From the NCBI RefSeq assembly GCF_003217495.1, contig NZ_QJSW01000002.1:296296-360295 (forward strand): a stretch of 64,000 nt of DNA, written 5' to 3'. The translations under genes were made by a program, and so were the position numbers. Positions 22,345 to 31,516 of this stretch are shown piece by piece (position 1 is the first letter of the stretch; every line of letters begins with the position of its first letter). Origin of the DNA: Paenibacillus barcinonensis (GTDB lineage Bacteria > Bacillota > Bacilli > Paenibacillales > Paenibacillaceae). The notes below the pieces were generated by a model that saw only the letters and a list, made by a program, of their open reading frames with translations, was not told the origin of the DNA and did no database searches.

Positions 22345-23385
22345 TTATTTGGTCTCTATGACACCATTTTTTATCACATACTTCTTCGTGTCTTGAATTT
22401 CAGTATGAGTATTATCAACTACTTTGCTACTGTTAAGGATCTGGGAAATGAATCTCAGTTTATGTTCTAAATCGGACTTTTCTTTTTTTAGTTTACTATT
22501 TAACTTGGTTTTGTTGTTCAGTTGAGCATCTTTTCCTTCAAGTAGAACTTCTTTCAACTTAAGTTGATTCTTTAAATCGTTAACTTCTAATCTTAACTCA
22601 TTGATTTGAGACATAAGATTAGATTCTATTTTAACATCTCTCAAGACAGTCTCTAGATGAGTTGTTAAAGCCAAAACTACGTCAGAGTGCTGTTGTGTCG
22701 AATTGTTCTCCGAAGGCGTGAGACTTTCGTATGAAGGTTCCAGATAAATCACATTATGTTTAACTATATAGTCCTGTAGAGAACCATATTTCCTTTTAAT
22801 TTGATAATACTTCTGTTGAACATTATTTGCATTTCTGTTTAATTTTCCTGCTGCTATCCTTATTGCATTCATTTTTGTCTTACCTTTTCCCACTTCTTCA
22901 TTGACCGTTTGATTAAGAACGTACAAGTCATTGTCAGTCCAATTTCCAAGGATTTCAGTTTTAATCTCTTGTGGTGCTTCCTCTTCCACTTGAAGTAAGT
23001 AATCACGTACCTTGATAGCAACTTTGCTATCTCTCAAAAGCATCCCAATTCTTAATACGGCCTTCTTGGTTAGCAGTTTAACAATGTGTTGCCCCGGTGA
23101 CAAGGCTTTTGACAAGGTGTCAAAACCCTCTTGCTTACTTGAAATTGTCCTCACATTGTCTTTCTTAAATTCAGCATTATGTCTAGAAAGTATCTGTGCT
23201 ACAACGCTGTAGTCTACCTCATAAAATTCTGAAGCCATTTTCACAGTCATGCTTTCTCCATCGGGAAGAAGTATTACCTTCTTAACTTTATCAAGCATGC
23301 TAACCTTGTTTATGTATTGTTCTCTAAAGTTTGTATTCTTGTTTTCAATAAACTGATCATGATCCAACTGTAATGCTTCATTCAT
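22345..23385 (-). CDS. Antirepressor-like regulator with internal Myb/RsfA domain
   Basis: A 346-residue chimera. Residues 25-140 look like phage antirepressor N-domains (LPDGESMTVKMASEFYEV, then LLTKKAVLRIGMLLRDSKVA, a signature stretch before RDYLLQVEE). Residues 147-205 resemble the RsfA/Myb DNA-binding pattern (NWTDNDLYVLNQTV ... NNVQQKYYQIKRKYG). Residues 235-320 form a strong coiled coil. It is likely a DNA-binding regulator of the lytic switch. The Myb part links it to the plus-strand RsfA-like gene at 8.7 kb. Confidence 0.7.
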   Translation of the reverse strand: MNEALQLDHDQFIENKNTNFREQYINKVSMLDKVKKVILLPDGESMTVKMASEFYEVDYSVVAQILSRHNAEFKKDNVRTISSKQEGFDTLSKALSPGQHIVKLLTKKAVLRIGMLLRDSKVAIKVRDYLLQVEEEAPQEIKTEILGNWTDNDLYVLNQTVNEEVGKGKTKMNAIRIAAGKLNRNANNVQQKYYQIKRKYGSLQDYIVKHNVIYLEPSYESLTPSENNSTQQHSDVVLALTTHLETVLRDVKIESNLMSQINELRLEVNDLKNQLKLKEVLLEGKDAQLNNKTKLNSKLKKEKSDLEHKLRFISQILNSSKVVDNTHTEIQDTKKYVIKNGVIETK

Positions 23386-23407
23386 TTTTAAAACCTCCGA
23401 TATTATT

Positions 23408-23587
23408 TTAATGTTTGTAAATAGAAATCAAATCTTCGAGCTTCAAAATCTCTGCCTTTTGCAAAGGCTGTTTCCCGTTGATGAACAATGAAAACAAAGA
23501 ATTACTAATTCCTAGTTTCTTTGCAATGAATGACTTCTTAATTCCATAATCATCAATAACTTTTTGTGTTCTTTCTTTGAGCGTCAT
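23408..23587 (-). CDS. Small helix-turn-helix protein, 59 aa
   Basis: Sequence KKSFIAKKLGISNSLFSLFI matches an HTH (recognition helix after LGIS), in a protein too short for anything else. Strong Shine-Dalgarno (AAGGAGGTGG). It lies just upstream of the antirepressor-like gene and is probably co-transcribed with it. Confidence 0.7.
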   Translation of the reverse strand: MTLKERTQKVIDDYGIKKSFIAKKLGISNSLFSLFINGKQPLQKAEILKLEDLISIYKH

Positions 23588-23668
23588 GTGTCCACCTCCT
23601 TAAAATATATTTTAATTGTTATTCAAAAAAAATTGGTCAAATAAGCATTTCATTTAGATAAGTATTCA

Positions 23669-23911
23669 TTAAACACTGTAATACTCGACTTCTAAAATTA
23701 AATCAATCATATCTTCAATGTCATCAGCAGCCTTTTCGTTAACTGTGATCCGATTTTTATTGATCTCAATTGTGCAGTTATTTGTATGTATTGTACATGT
23801 AGGAGAGATTGCAAATGAATGTTCATCCCCAATTACTTCGTATTTCACCCCTTCAGCATCAAGTTTCTTAGTGACTTGTTTAACAAATTTATCAATCTTC
23901 ATTATTTTCAT
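23669..23911 (-). CDS. Small hypothetical protein, 80 aa
   Basis: Lys-rich N-terminus and acidic C-terminus, beta-rich middle (CTIHTNNCTIEINKNRITV). No family recognised. Confidence 0.5.
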   Translation of the reverse strand: MKIMKIDKFVKQVTKKLDAEGVKYEVIGDEHSFAISPTCTIHTNNCTIEINKNRITVNEKAADDIEDMIDLILEVEYYSV

Positions 23912-24065
23912 ACTCCATTCATTATGAATTTATAATTATACGATATTCTGTATTTAAATATCATCAATTGCGAGTGTTATACTTTTGATTTCGGATATTC
24001 ATACAATTGAATCTAAGTAAAGCAAGAATTTTATTAGAAAATCATCTTCCGTAAAACATTCAACT

Positions 24066-24269
24066 CTAATTAAAACAAGGAACCATGTAACCGTTGATGT
24101 GATCGAAAGTTGCTTCAATGTCACTCATTTTAATTGCTTGTTTGCCCCATGCATCAACCCTAAGCAATTCACCTTTATCATCAATTAGCCAGATATAAGT
24201 TTCCATGTCAGCATGTACGGCATATGTTTTACTTTTAAAATTAACCACTTGATTAAGTTCGAAGTCCAT
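24066..24269 (-). CDS. Small hypothetical protein, 67 aa
   Basis: Beta-rich, SH3-like pattern (NQVVNFKSKTYAVHADMETY). Good Shine-Dalgarno (TGGGGGA). Function unknown. Confidence 0.5.
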   Translation of the reverse strand: MDFELNQVVNFKSKTYAVHADMETYIWLIDDKGELLRVDAWGKQAIKMSDIEATFDHINGYMVPCFN

Positions 24270-24283
24270 CTTTTATTCCCCCA

Positions 24284-24517
24284 TTATTTGCTTATATGAT
24301 TAAGATTTGTTAAACATCCATCAAACAAAACATATGTATCTAAAGTGTTGATCCACAATTCTACAATTCGTTCTGGGATTGATGTATTGGTCTCACTCAA
24401 TACATCCGTTGTGTTAATTCCATATTCCGCTTCTAAACTCAGTAATTCATCGAGCGCCTTGGATGGCTGAACTTTAAAATTATCAGGTCGTATTACTGTC
24501 TTGAATTTATCAATCAT
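24284..24517 (-). CDS. Small hypothetical protein, 77 aa
   Basis: Soluble helical protein with a recurrent leader (TTTCACTTAGAAA hairpin, then AAGGGG). Function unknown. Confidence 0.5.
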   Translation of the reverse strand: MIDKFKTVIRPDNFKVQPSKALDELLSLEAEYGINTTDVLSETNTSIPERIVELWINTLDTYVLFDGCLTNLNHISK

Positions 24518-24555
24518 ATTTTATCCCCTTATTTCTAAGTGAAATCACTCATTTA

Positions 24556-24714
24556 TCAAGAATATTTAATCAATTCCAATGTTTCTTTACTTATTTTCAC
24601 TTTTGTTAGTGACTGCAATATATTGTAACCACAAGATTCACAATCAAAGTATTTTTCATTTAAATCATTATCCGTTTTGATTTTCATTTTTATTTTGCAA
24701 TTAGGACATTGCAT
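24556..24714 (-). CDS. Small zinc-ribbon protein, 52 aa
   Basis: MQCPNCKIKM and YFDCESCGYN give a CxxC-x(19)-CxxC zinc ribbon, followed by a helical tail. Its start lies 2 bp from the stop of the preceding gene. Probably nucleic-acid- or protein-binding. Confidence 0.65.
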   Translation of the reverse strand: MQCPNCKIKMKIKTDNDLNEKYFDCESCGYNILQSLTKVKISKETLELIKYS

Positions 24715-24715
24715 A

Positions 24716-24886
24716 TTAGCAATTTCCCCTCTTATATTTGAGTACCGATTTCTTTCCTAGATCAAATGTATCGAAGTTGCCAATAAAATTCTTCTCTCCA
24801 GTACCCCAGTTTATCGAATAAGCCTGAAAAGATGATCCATCTTCATATACCTGACCAACTACAACATCTTTCTTTTTGATAAGCAT
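24716..24886 (-). CDS. Small hypothetical protein, 56 aa
   Basis: Starts MLIKKKDVVVGQVYEDGSSF with GGAGGAAT well placed before the ATG at 24886; an upstream in-frame start exists at 24925 but has no ribosome site. SH3-like beta pattern. First gene after the promoter at 24991-25038. Confidence 0.55.
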   Translation of the reverse strand: MLIKKKDVVVGQVYEDGSSFQAYSINWGTGEKNFIGNFDTFDLGKKSVLKYKRGNC

Positions 24887-24990
24887 TATTATTCCTCCAT
24901 TATCCTTATGAAATGAGTAATTCATTTAATTACGGTACAAAGTTTCTCGTTCGAATACGTTGTTTATGTATTGCTTAACTTGTTAATGTA

Positions 24991-25038
24991 ATTATAATCT
25001 CTATTTTTATTATTGTAAAGTATTATTTTAGTGTTTAA
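24991..25038 (-). promoter_or_regulatory. Promoter plus operator
   Basis: TTTACA (25014-25019), 17 bp, TATAAT (24991-24996). Operator copy AACACTAAAATAATACTTTA (25016-25035) overlaps the -35. Confidence 0.72.
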
Positions 25039-25055
25039 TACTACTCATAATTAAC

Positions 25056-25271
25056 TTATAAGTAGTCTCTCTCTTTGATTAAATCCGCATTTTCTTTAAT
25101 CCACTTCTTTGCTTTAGCCAACGTCTGATGGCTGTCCGACTGGCTTTTAAATCGTTCAACAGCCTTAATATTCCAATGGATGGGCTCCACATCCCATTCA
25201 TGCTTAGATCCACCATTGTAAATAACGAAACCCATGTACTCATATAGACCATCGAACTTAGTCTTTTCCAA
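25056..25271 (-). CDS. Small hypothetical protein, 71 aa
   Basis: Aromatic-rich N-terminus and a helical Lys-rich C-terminus (SHQTLAKAKKWIKENADL). The layout resembles small DUF proteins found in many phages. Shine-Dalgarno CAAGGAGGGG. Confidence 0.55.
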   Translation of the reverse strand: MEKTKFDGLYEYMGFVIYNGGSKHEWDVEPIHWNIKAVERFKSQSDSHQTLAKAKKWIKENADLIKERDYL

Positions 25272-25300
25272 GTAAACCCCTCCTTGTAAAGATTATTATA

Positions 25301-25543
25301 TCATTTCATGTACGCCGGTACTTGTTTGCCTTGAAGTTCACACTCTTCACGGAAGCGCTGCTTCCACTTTTCGCTACTTTCCTTGCGCATTGCATCTAGT
25401 CGAGCAGTTTCTTTTGCTGCGAACTCTGCACAGAGGCGTTCATGATTGGCACGTTCTTCCGCGAGTCGAACATTGATTGCCTCGATTCGAGCCGCTTCTT
25501 TCTGTGCTTTCGCTTCTTTGATTCCTTTGAATAATTTAAACAT
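25301..25543 (-). CDS. Small coiled-coil protein, 80 aa
   Basis: Almost one uninterrupted Ala/Glu/Arg helix after a short amphipathic N-terminus (MFKLFKGIKEAKAQKEAARI) that could touch the membrane. GC content is visibly higher than its neighbours. Function unknown. Confidence 0.55.
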   Translation of the reverse strand: MFKLFKGIKEAKAQKEAARIEAINVRLAEERANHERLCAEFAAKETARLDAMRKESSEKWKQRFREECELQGKQVPAYMK

Positions 25544-25579
25544 ATGTATCGTCTCCTTATTTGTTAACTTGATAATGTA

Positions 25580-25627
25580 ATCATAACACCTAGTTACATT
25601 GTTGTCTAGTATTATCTTTGTATTTTA
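25580..25627 (-). promoter_or_regulatory. Promoter plus operator
   Basis: TAGACA (25603-25608), 17 bp, TATGAT (25580-25585). Operator copy AAAATACAAAGATAATACTA (25607-25626) overlaps the -35. Confidence 0.7.
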
Positions 25628-25631
25628 TAAA

Positions 25632-28600
25632 TTAAATCACCTCCTGTTGTCCCCATTTTAAACGTGTGTATCCGTGTTGGTCTTTTTCCTTTGTCATTAC
25701 CATGTTCAAAATATCGAAATCGACACCAAACCGCTCATATAATTCATCATCGTTTACATCATCATTTTTCATAAACAGATTCAACTTTTCCTTACTTAAA
25801 ATTAACTTTAGTAGATTACTTTCTATGCTATTTTCATAAGTTATATAGTGTATTTCTTTATTGTCCGATTCTGAATCAAAACGCACAAACCTAGCTGTAA
25901 ACTGGTGCAGACTTGCCCCATTCCACGCCAATTCTGGAACAATGATTTTGTTTACGTAATTGATGCTTATACTGCTAGACATTGATTGTTGAGTACAAAC
26001 CATAATAGGGTTGATACATTTTTTCATTTCAATTATCATTTCTTTCCTCTGCTTCAGACTCATATCCTCACCAGTGACAATAAATAGTTTTCGTTCTGGG
26101 AATATCTCTTTAATATGTCTCGCATAACTATATACTGTCTTTTTAAATCTACATCCGATTACAACTGGTTCATTGTTCCATTTCTCAAGTTTGTTAAATA
26201 CATTCTTAAACTTAGAGGAGTATCCGCTACCTCTATATTCCTTAAAAAGGTGCGGAGCGCTGCAACTTCTGATAAGCATATTTAACTGTTGTAATATTTC
26301 TAACATTCTATCTTTTCTGCTGTTACCTGTCCTATTTACGCTTCTCGCCATTTCATAAAACTCTTCTATAATCTTTTTATATAAATCATATTCGTGATTG
26401 TTGAAACTGCATGTATCTTGAAAAATGTTAGCAATTGATCTTCCTGTAATTTCTTCAAATGTTCTAGTAATAATCGTTGAATCAATTAAAGCTTTTAGTA
26501 CATCCGAATTATATATGTGCTGCGTAGCCTGTGATACTCCAAACACAGTTATTTTTTCGGGTATATGACTTTCTTTAAATAACTTCTGCCCCTTGTGATA
26601 CTGAGGATAGGGTTTCAGATAGTGTACATTTAATTCTGTTTTTAGTTCCTTAGTCTTCTTGTCTTCTACATATATTTCTTCACATCGATTCAAAAAATTA
26701 ACCGAGGAATTATAAAGCAACTGAAATTGTGGAAAAGCCTCACCTATTGAATTTCTGACACTTGTACCAGTTGTTAATAGTTTGTATTTTGCATTTTTAA
26801 ATACGTTCAAAGTGGCCTTCGTTCTTTTACTTGTCATGGTGGCTATGCTGTCACTTTCATCAAGCACTAGACCTATTTTACGCCCACTTAAGCGGATAAA
26901 CTTCTTAATCTGTCTCTGATACTTAGTAACCATATTAAACGTTACTAGTACTATGTCAGATGGTTTAATAGATGAGATACTTTGCAAAGAGTCTACTTTA
27001 ACAAATGGAATACCATAACTTGTAAGTATAGTTTCAAAAGTGCCCGTAATTGCAATAGCTGGAGCAACTATAAACATATTTCTCACATTGTTGTGCTGTA
27101 AGTGATACTGAGAATAGGCAACGGCTGCAAGAGATTTACCGCCTCCACAATCCCACTGTAAAAGCCCATATCGCTTTTGTAGCATCCTTCCCATATCATC
27201 ACATTGTATACTATTAAACTTGATTACACGGTCATTTAGAGAGTCGTTTAGTTCATATTCATTTAGCCATTTAGAGATATATTTATCTTGCGACATTGTT
27301 TTAAATGGCTCTGCTTGTTTCTTGTAAGCATTAATTTTTCTTTGTTGTAGTTTCTTAAATTTCCGTTCTTCAAAAGGGTAGTCCTCATTGAGAATCATAT
27401 CTACAAACGATGCTTCTTTTACTTTCTCCATTTTAGATAGTTGCAATTTCGTTTTGTGAGAATAGGCTTTATATTTTAATCCTGACGCTGTTTTAACAAG
27501 TTCAATTTCATCCATCTCTTTTATATGTTGATTCTTAATTATACGTTTTAGATATGACAATACTTTGTTTGGTGTTAGTCTCACTTTTACCCATTCATCG
27601 TACTTCATTGATTCAGGTTGTCTTTGTTTCGCTAACTGATTAACTTTTTCTAAGCACTTAGCATATTTGTTCCTGATTTTGGAATTACGCTTAATATCAA
27701 ATAATAATTTTTTCACCTCATCCTGATAATTACTATCATCGCTTCCGCTTCTTAATGATTCTAACAAAACCTTTTGCTTAATCTTCTCCTTCTCTTTCAC
27801 AATTGGTTCTATGTATGACTTATAAATGCAATCACTAGTAGTTTCGCTTATGTTTTGAATTGATGAAATAGTACTTTCATAGGGTCTATTATTTGAAATG
27901 TATTGACTCTTCTTTTGAAAAAAAACAATCTTAGTTCGAAAATTGTTTACTCCAACATTCTCAAAAGAGTTGGAAGGTAATTCAGTTTGATAGATGAAGT
28001 TGAATTTTTCATTTAATGTCTTGATCATTCCAGCATCTGAAAAATCATCAACTATAAATGAGACAGGGACAATCAAAGCAAGTATCCCTGAAGGTTTAAG
28101 TAGTTCATAAGATTTTAAACAGTAATATAATTGACTTAAGTATTCTACATTGTTATATGACCATTTCAAGTTAAAAGGAGGATTTCCCAATACAATGTCA
28201 AACTTGATTTGTGGCTCATAATTTCTAATATCGTCATGCGACATGTTAACATCAGGGTAAAGGTGCTTAGCTACTTTAAATGCCTTGATATCAAGTTCAT
28301 TCCCGTATACATTATTATGATTCGGTAACCAGTTAAAAAAGTTACCCATTCCACAAGTAATATCTGCAAACAGATCATCTCTGGAAGGCTTTAGACAGTC
28401 AATGAGGAATTTAGATAGAAGATGAGGCGTAAAGAATTGCCCCACCTCCAGATCCTTCTTGGCCTCAGTATATTCATGAAAATTATGGTAATCCGAAAAG
28501 TTCAATCCGTGTAGGCCACCATTACCTGTATATGTATCAAAAATGTTTTGTTCCGTTATTCCATATTTTTCAGTCAAACCGTTATCAATTAGGTGAATTA

Positions 28601-28664
28601 TTTTATCATTTATATTTTCTCTCTTATTAGATGGAACAGTAATATTTTTAATCTGATAAGCCAC
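25632..28664 (-). CDS. N6-adenine methylase fused to SNF2-type helicase
   Basis: A 1010-residue fusion. The N-terminal methylase shows GQFFTPHLLSKFL, the SAM loop FADITCGMGNFF (99-110) and catalytic GNPPFNLKW (160-168). After a basic linker the C-terminal helicase has Walker A WDCGGGKSL near residue 508, LVLDESDSIA, LTTGTSVRN and a motif VI region QFTARFVRFD. Similar fusions occur in phage polyvalent proteins and in P1 DarB, which protect incoming or replicating DNA from restriction. It is translated after the Ala-rich repeat-containing gene upstream with a 22-bp gap. Substrate specificity cannot be read from sequence. Confidence 0.82.
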   Translation of the reverse strand: MAYQIKNITVPSNKRENINDKIIHLIDNGLTEKYGITEQNIFDTYTGNGGLHGLNFSDYHNFHEYTEAKKDLEVGQFFTPHLLSKFLIDCLKPSRDDLFADITCGMGNFFNWLPNHNNVYGNELDIKAFKVAKHLYPDVNMSHDDIRNYEPQIKFDIVLGNPPFNLKWSYNNVEYLSQLYYCLKSYELLKPSGILALIVPVSFIVDDFSDAGMIKTLNEKFNFIYQTELPSNSFENVGVNNFRTKIVFFQKKSQYISNNRPYESTISSIQNISETTSDCIYKSYIEPIVKEKEKIKQKVLLESLRSGSDDSNYQDEVKKLLFDIKRNSKIRNKYAKCLEKVNQLAKQRQPESMKYDEWVKVRLTPNKVLSYLKRIIKNQHIKEMDEIELVKTASGLKYKAYSHKTKLQLSKMEKVKEASFVDMILNEDYPFEERKFKKLQQRKINAYKKQAEPFKTMSQDKYISKWLNEYELNDSLNDRVIKFNSIQCDDMGRMLQKRYGLLQWDCGGGKSLAAVAYSQYHLQHNNVRNMFIVAPAIAITGTFETILTSYGIPFVKVDSLQSISSIKPSDIVLVTFNMVTKYQRQIKKFIRLSGRKIGLVLDESDSIATMTSKRTKATLNVFKNAKYKLLTTGTSVRNSIGEAFPQFQLLYNSSVNFLNRCEEIYVEDKKTKELKTELNVHYLKPYPQYHKGQKLFKESHIPEKITVFGVSQATQHIYNSDVLKALIDSTIITRTFEEITGRSIANIFQDTCSFNNHEYDLYKKIIEEFYEMARSVNRTGNSRKDRMLEILQQLNMLIRSCSAPHLFKEYRGSGYSSKFKNVFNKLEKWNNEPVVIGCRFKKTVYSYARHIKEIFPERKLFIVTGEDMSLKQRKEMIIEMKKCINPIMVCTQQSMSSSISINYVNKIIVPELAWNGASLHQFTARFVRFDSESDNKEIHYITYENSIESNLLKLILSKEKLNLFMKNDDVNDDELYERFGVDFDILNMVMTKEKDQHGYTRLKWGQQEVI

Positions 28665-28686
28665 TTGTTTAACCCCCTACTCTATA

Positions 28687-30861
28687 TCACACAGCTACTT
28701 TTTTGTATCCACAATATTCAGATGCAAAGCGCGCGGCTTCTTGATTGCCGATAAACTCAATATCCAATTTCCCATTTTTAAAGAACTTGATTGTCTTTAC
28801 TTTTTTCATTTCTTGTGTTGTATAACGTTCATAGTTTTCCAATTTCAATAAATTTTGATATCCACAATACTTGTCTTTTAATTCTTCATTAATTGTAAGT
28901 AATCCACTATCGAATAATTGTAATGATGCGAGAATTTTTGATACCCGATCTTCATTTAATTCATACCTTTTCCAAATCGAATCATAATGGGCAAAATATC
29001 CGTCAAGATTTAGTTTATTACCTTTAATTAATATTTTTTCTCCATATTTGAATATTTCTTTGGTGTTATCTTTAATTTCTTTTTCAGCTTTTTCAGTGAA
29101 TGAGCATCCTTCTAATTGAATAAAGATATTGTCTAAGACATCTTGAAAATCACTTTCAAAATCCAATTTTTTGATTATTTTCTCACTATCAATTGTTACT
29201 TTATATTTGTTTATGAAGTGATAACAGATATTCCTAATGAAACTTTCTTTGATTTTTTTTAAACTATTTTCATATTCGTAAGAACTCATTACGCCATGAA
29301 AGGAACCATGTGGAACTTTATTTAGCTCACTATAGAAATTTTCATAAGCCACTATAAGGGCTTTATAGTTTGTTTCTTGTTCTTGGCAAAATTTATAGTC
29401 ATCATCAGAAACTCTCTGATCATTAGTTATCTCAATCTCATCAAATTTTGAAAAGATATCATCAAATGTTTCTGTGTTGTTTGCTAGTTCTTCGTTGTTC
29501 ATAGGCTTTTCCTCCTGTGTTACGCTATTTTCTTTTAAATTAGAATCAACAGTATTATTTTCTTGTTTATGAGGAGTTTCAGCATCCTCTTTATGTGGTA
29601 CACCTTGTAAGTCGTTTGTATTTACTTTAAGCGACTCAGCAAATGTAATTGTTTCAGGCGATTGTTTTGCCCACCACTTGCCTCCATTAAAGCGAGACCA
29701 GCGAAATCCATTAGACTTAAGTTCTTCAATTACTTCAGGATCTGGCTTCTCAGTAAAGGAAATTTCAATACCATTCTTTTCTTCATTCAAAACGACAGAA
29801 ACAGCTTTTAATTCTTCGTTGCCATTTTCGTTTACCGTTTCATTGCCTTCCTCACTACTCTCATTTTGTTGAGTTGTTTCAATTGCGGGAACACTTGATA
29901 CGGACTGTTTACGTGTAGTCTTTTTGTAGACTGTTTTTTCAACATATTCAGTAACTTCAACAAACTCAATAACAGCAATATGCCCTTTACCCAACAAGCT
30001 ATTAATTTTATCAACGGAAAGACTCCAAGACTTATCAATGCTTTTAGATGGTTTATTGTTTTTCCCTAACTTTGCAAAAGTGTGATATTTATTAAACTGT
30101 TGATCAATGTGAATTAATGTGTATCTGTTTCCTTTACTCGCTCCATGTGTGTAACCAACTTTCATTGCAAATGTAAACCCTTCTTTGATATCTGCTTCAG
30201 TAACTTCATTAACAGATTTTTCAACCACTTGAATTGTTTTAACAGGAACTTTAACAATCTCAGGTTTAAGAGCATCGCAGTCGCTCAAAGCTTTTTCAAT
30301 ACGTTTGATCAAAGAACTAACTTTTTCTTCTTTTTGTTGGGATGCAGATTTCTCTTTGTTTTCCCAATCATATGTATTAGTAGCATATACGCCGTTACCT
30401 TTTGCAATAATTTGACCATCTTTCTCAATGTGCCAACTTGCTCCCTTAGGATTGGCAAATGCAAATGTTGGATATGTTTCGATTACTGTATAAGATGGTT
30501 CAACGTTAGCTTTTTCTATTTCTTTTTCAATAAGTACTGCACATGAGGCTTTTTCATTCTCTGTGGATGCTGCGTCATTCATCATAGCCGTTAATTTCTC
30601 AATACGAGAGTTTGCAACATATGATTGCTTATTGTAGTCATATTTTCTTACTTCGCGACCAGAGTCAGAAAGATTATATTTGCATACATCGACTAACAAT
30701 ACATATCCATTCTTAGTTGCGACACCAGACCAAGAAGCAGGAGAATAATAGTCAACCATTGAATCCGATTCATCTTGTTTGTATCCGAAAACCTGCCAAC
30801 CTGAGTCCACCAATTTGTACATAATGTTAACCTTTGCTTCTTGTTTGTCTAAGTAATGCAT
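28687..30861 (-). CDS. Large multidomain polyvalent-type accessory protein
   Basis: A 724-residue protein from the ATG at 30861 (GAGGTGATT upstream). It starts with a domain typical of phage/plasmid accessory proteins (VNIMYKLVDSGWQVFGYKQD), has a central Glu/Thr linker, and contains SNGFRWSRFNGGKWWAKQSP, a module recurrent in polyvalent proteins next to methylase-helicase fusions. The C-terminal part is helical. The operon with the methylase-helicase suggests they act together in DNA protection or replication. No enzymatic motif is visible. Confidence 0.55.
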   Translation of the reverse strand: MHYLDKQEAKVNIMYKLVDSGWQVFGYKQDESDSMVDYYSPASWSGVATKNGYVLLVDVCKYNLSDSGREVRKYDYNKQSYVANSRIEKLTAMMNDAASTENEKASCAVLIEKEIEKANVEPSYTVIETYPTFAFANPKGASWHIEKDGQIIAKGNGVYATNTYDWENKEKSASQQKEEKVSSLIKRIEKALSDCDALKPEIVKVPVKTIQVVEKSVNEVTEADIKEGFTFAMKVGYTHGASKGNRYTLIHIDQQFNKYHTFAKLGKNNKPSKSIDKSWSLSVDKINSLLGKGHIAVIEFVEVTEYVEKTVYKKTTRKQSVSSVPAIETTQQNESSEEGNETVNENGNEELKAVSVVLNEEKNGIEISFTEKPDPEVIEELKSNGFRWSRFNGGKWWAKQSPETITFAESLKVNTNDLQGVPHKEDAETPHKQENNTVDSNLKENSVTQEEKPMNNEELANNTETFDDIFSKFDEIEITNDQRVSDDDYKFCQEQETNYKALIVAYENFYSELNKVPHGSFHGVMSSYEYENSLKKIKESFIRNICYHFINKYKVTIDSEKIIKKLDFESDFQDVLDNIFIQLEGCSFTEKAEKEIKDNTKEIFKYGEKILIKGNKLNLDGYFAHYDSIWKRYELNEDRVSKILASLQLFDSGLLTINEELKDKYCGYQNLLKLENYERYTTQEMKKVKTIKFFKNGKLDIEFIGNQEAARFASEYCGYKKVAV

Positions 30862-30890
30862 CCGAATCACCTCATCTATTTGATACCTTA

Positions 30891-30938
30891 ATTATAACTT
30901 ATATCAGTGTAGTTGTACAGTATTATTTTTGTGTATTA
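30891..30938 (-). promoter_or_regulatory. Promoter plus operator of the methylase-helicase operon
   Basis: TGTACA (30914-30919), 17 bp, TATAAT (30891-30896). Operator copy AATACACAAAAATAATACTG (30918-30937) overlaps the -35. Confidence 0.72.
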
Positions 30939-30941
30939 AAC

Positions 30942-30971
30942 TAAAAAAAGAGATTCCTAAGTGGAATCCCT
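30942..30971 (-). terminator. Rho-independent terminator
   Basis: GGGATTCC and GGAATCTC pair around ACTTA on the minus strand, followed by TTTTTTT; it ends the unit above 30.98 kb. Confidence 0.78.
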
Positions 30972-30980
30972 GAGTAATAA

Positions 30981-31322
30981 CTATTTAACTTTGACTGTCC
31001 ATATCTCTACTTCTTCATCATCATTTAATGGTTCAACATATGTTACCTCAACCTGCTTATCTTGATACTGTTTACGCAATACATTAGTAAATGACTTGTC
31101 CTCTTTAGTTGTAGCAATATCTGTCACCTGTAACACCCAGAAACGTCCATCCTGATCCTTGGTGGTGTGAGCCACATAGTAGCCACTACCCTTCATGTAG
31201 TAAACCTTCTCGACCTTCATAGTCGCTTGCTTAACCTTTTGGTTGACCCCATTTGCCATACTTACACTGGACACCATTAGAGACAATACTAACACCATCA
31301 ACATTACAGTAAACTTTTTCAT
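30981..31322 (-). CDS. Small secreted protein, 113 aa
   Basis: Classical signal peptide (MKKFTVMLMVLVLSLMVSSV, cleavage expected after VSMA) and a mature beta-rich domain of about 88 residues. A secreted early phage protein may alter the cell surface or the medium. An operator-like sequence (31341-31358) lies just upstream of the start. No family recognised. Confidence 0.65.
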   Translation of the reverse strand: MKKFTVMLMVLVLSLMVSSVSMANGVNQKVKQATMKVEKVYYMKGSGYYVAHTTKDQDGRFWVLQVTDIATTKEDKSFTNVLRKQYQDKQVEVTYVEPLNDDEEVEIWTVKVK

Positions 31323-31354
31323 TCAATACACATCCATTCTTATATTATTTTAGT

Positions 31355-31516
31355 CTATTTATTAATTGAATTTATAAGTTCAAGGTGCTGGCTGAAGGAT
31401 AATCCTGCTGACGAACGTTTAGTCTGATTCTGTGAATTTACTCTTTGCTCTGGCTGCTTAAACGCTGCATATGGATTAGTTTTATGTACTGGATGTATGT
31501 AATAGATTCTTAGCAT
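31355..31516 (-). CDS. Small hypothetical protein, 53 aa
   Basis: Starts with GGAGGTAATTACATG inside the end of the previous gene (ATGCTAA overlap), so it is translationally coupled. Basic, Gln/Ser-rich, ending FSQHLELINSINK. Confidence 0.6.
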   Translation of the reverse strand: MLRIYYIHPVHKTNPYAAFKQPEQRVNSQNQTKRSSAGLSFSQHLELINSINK

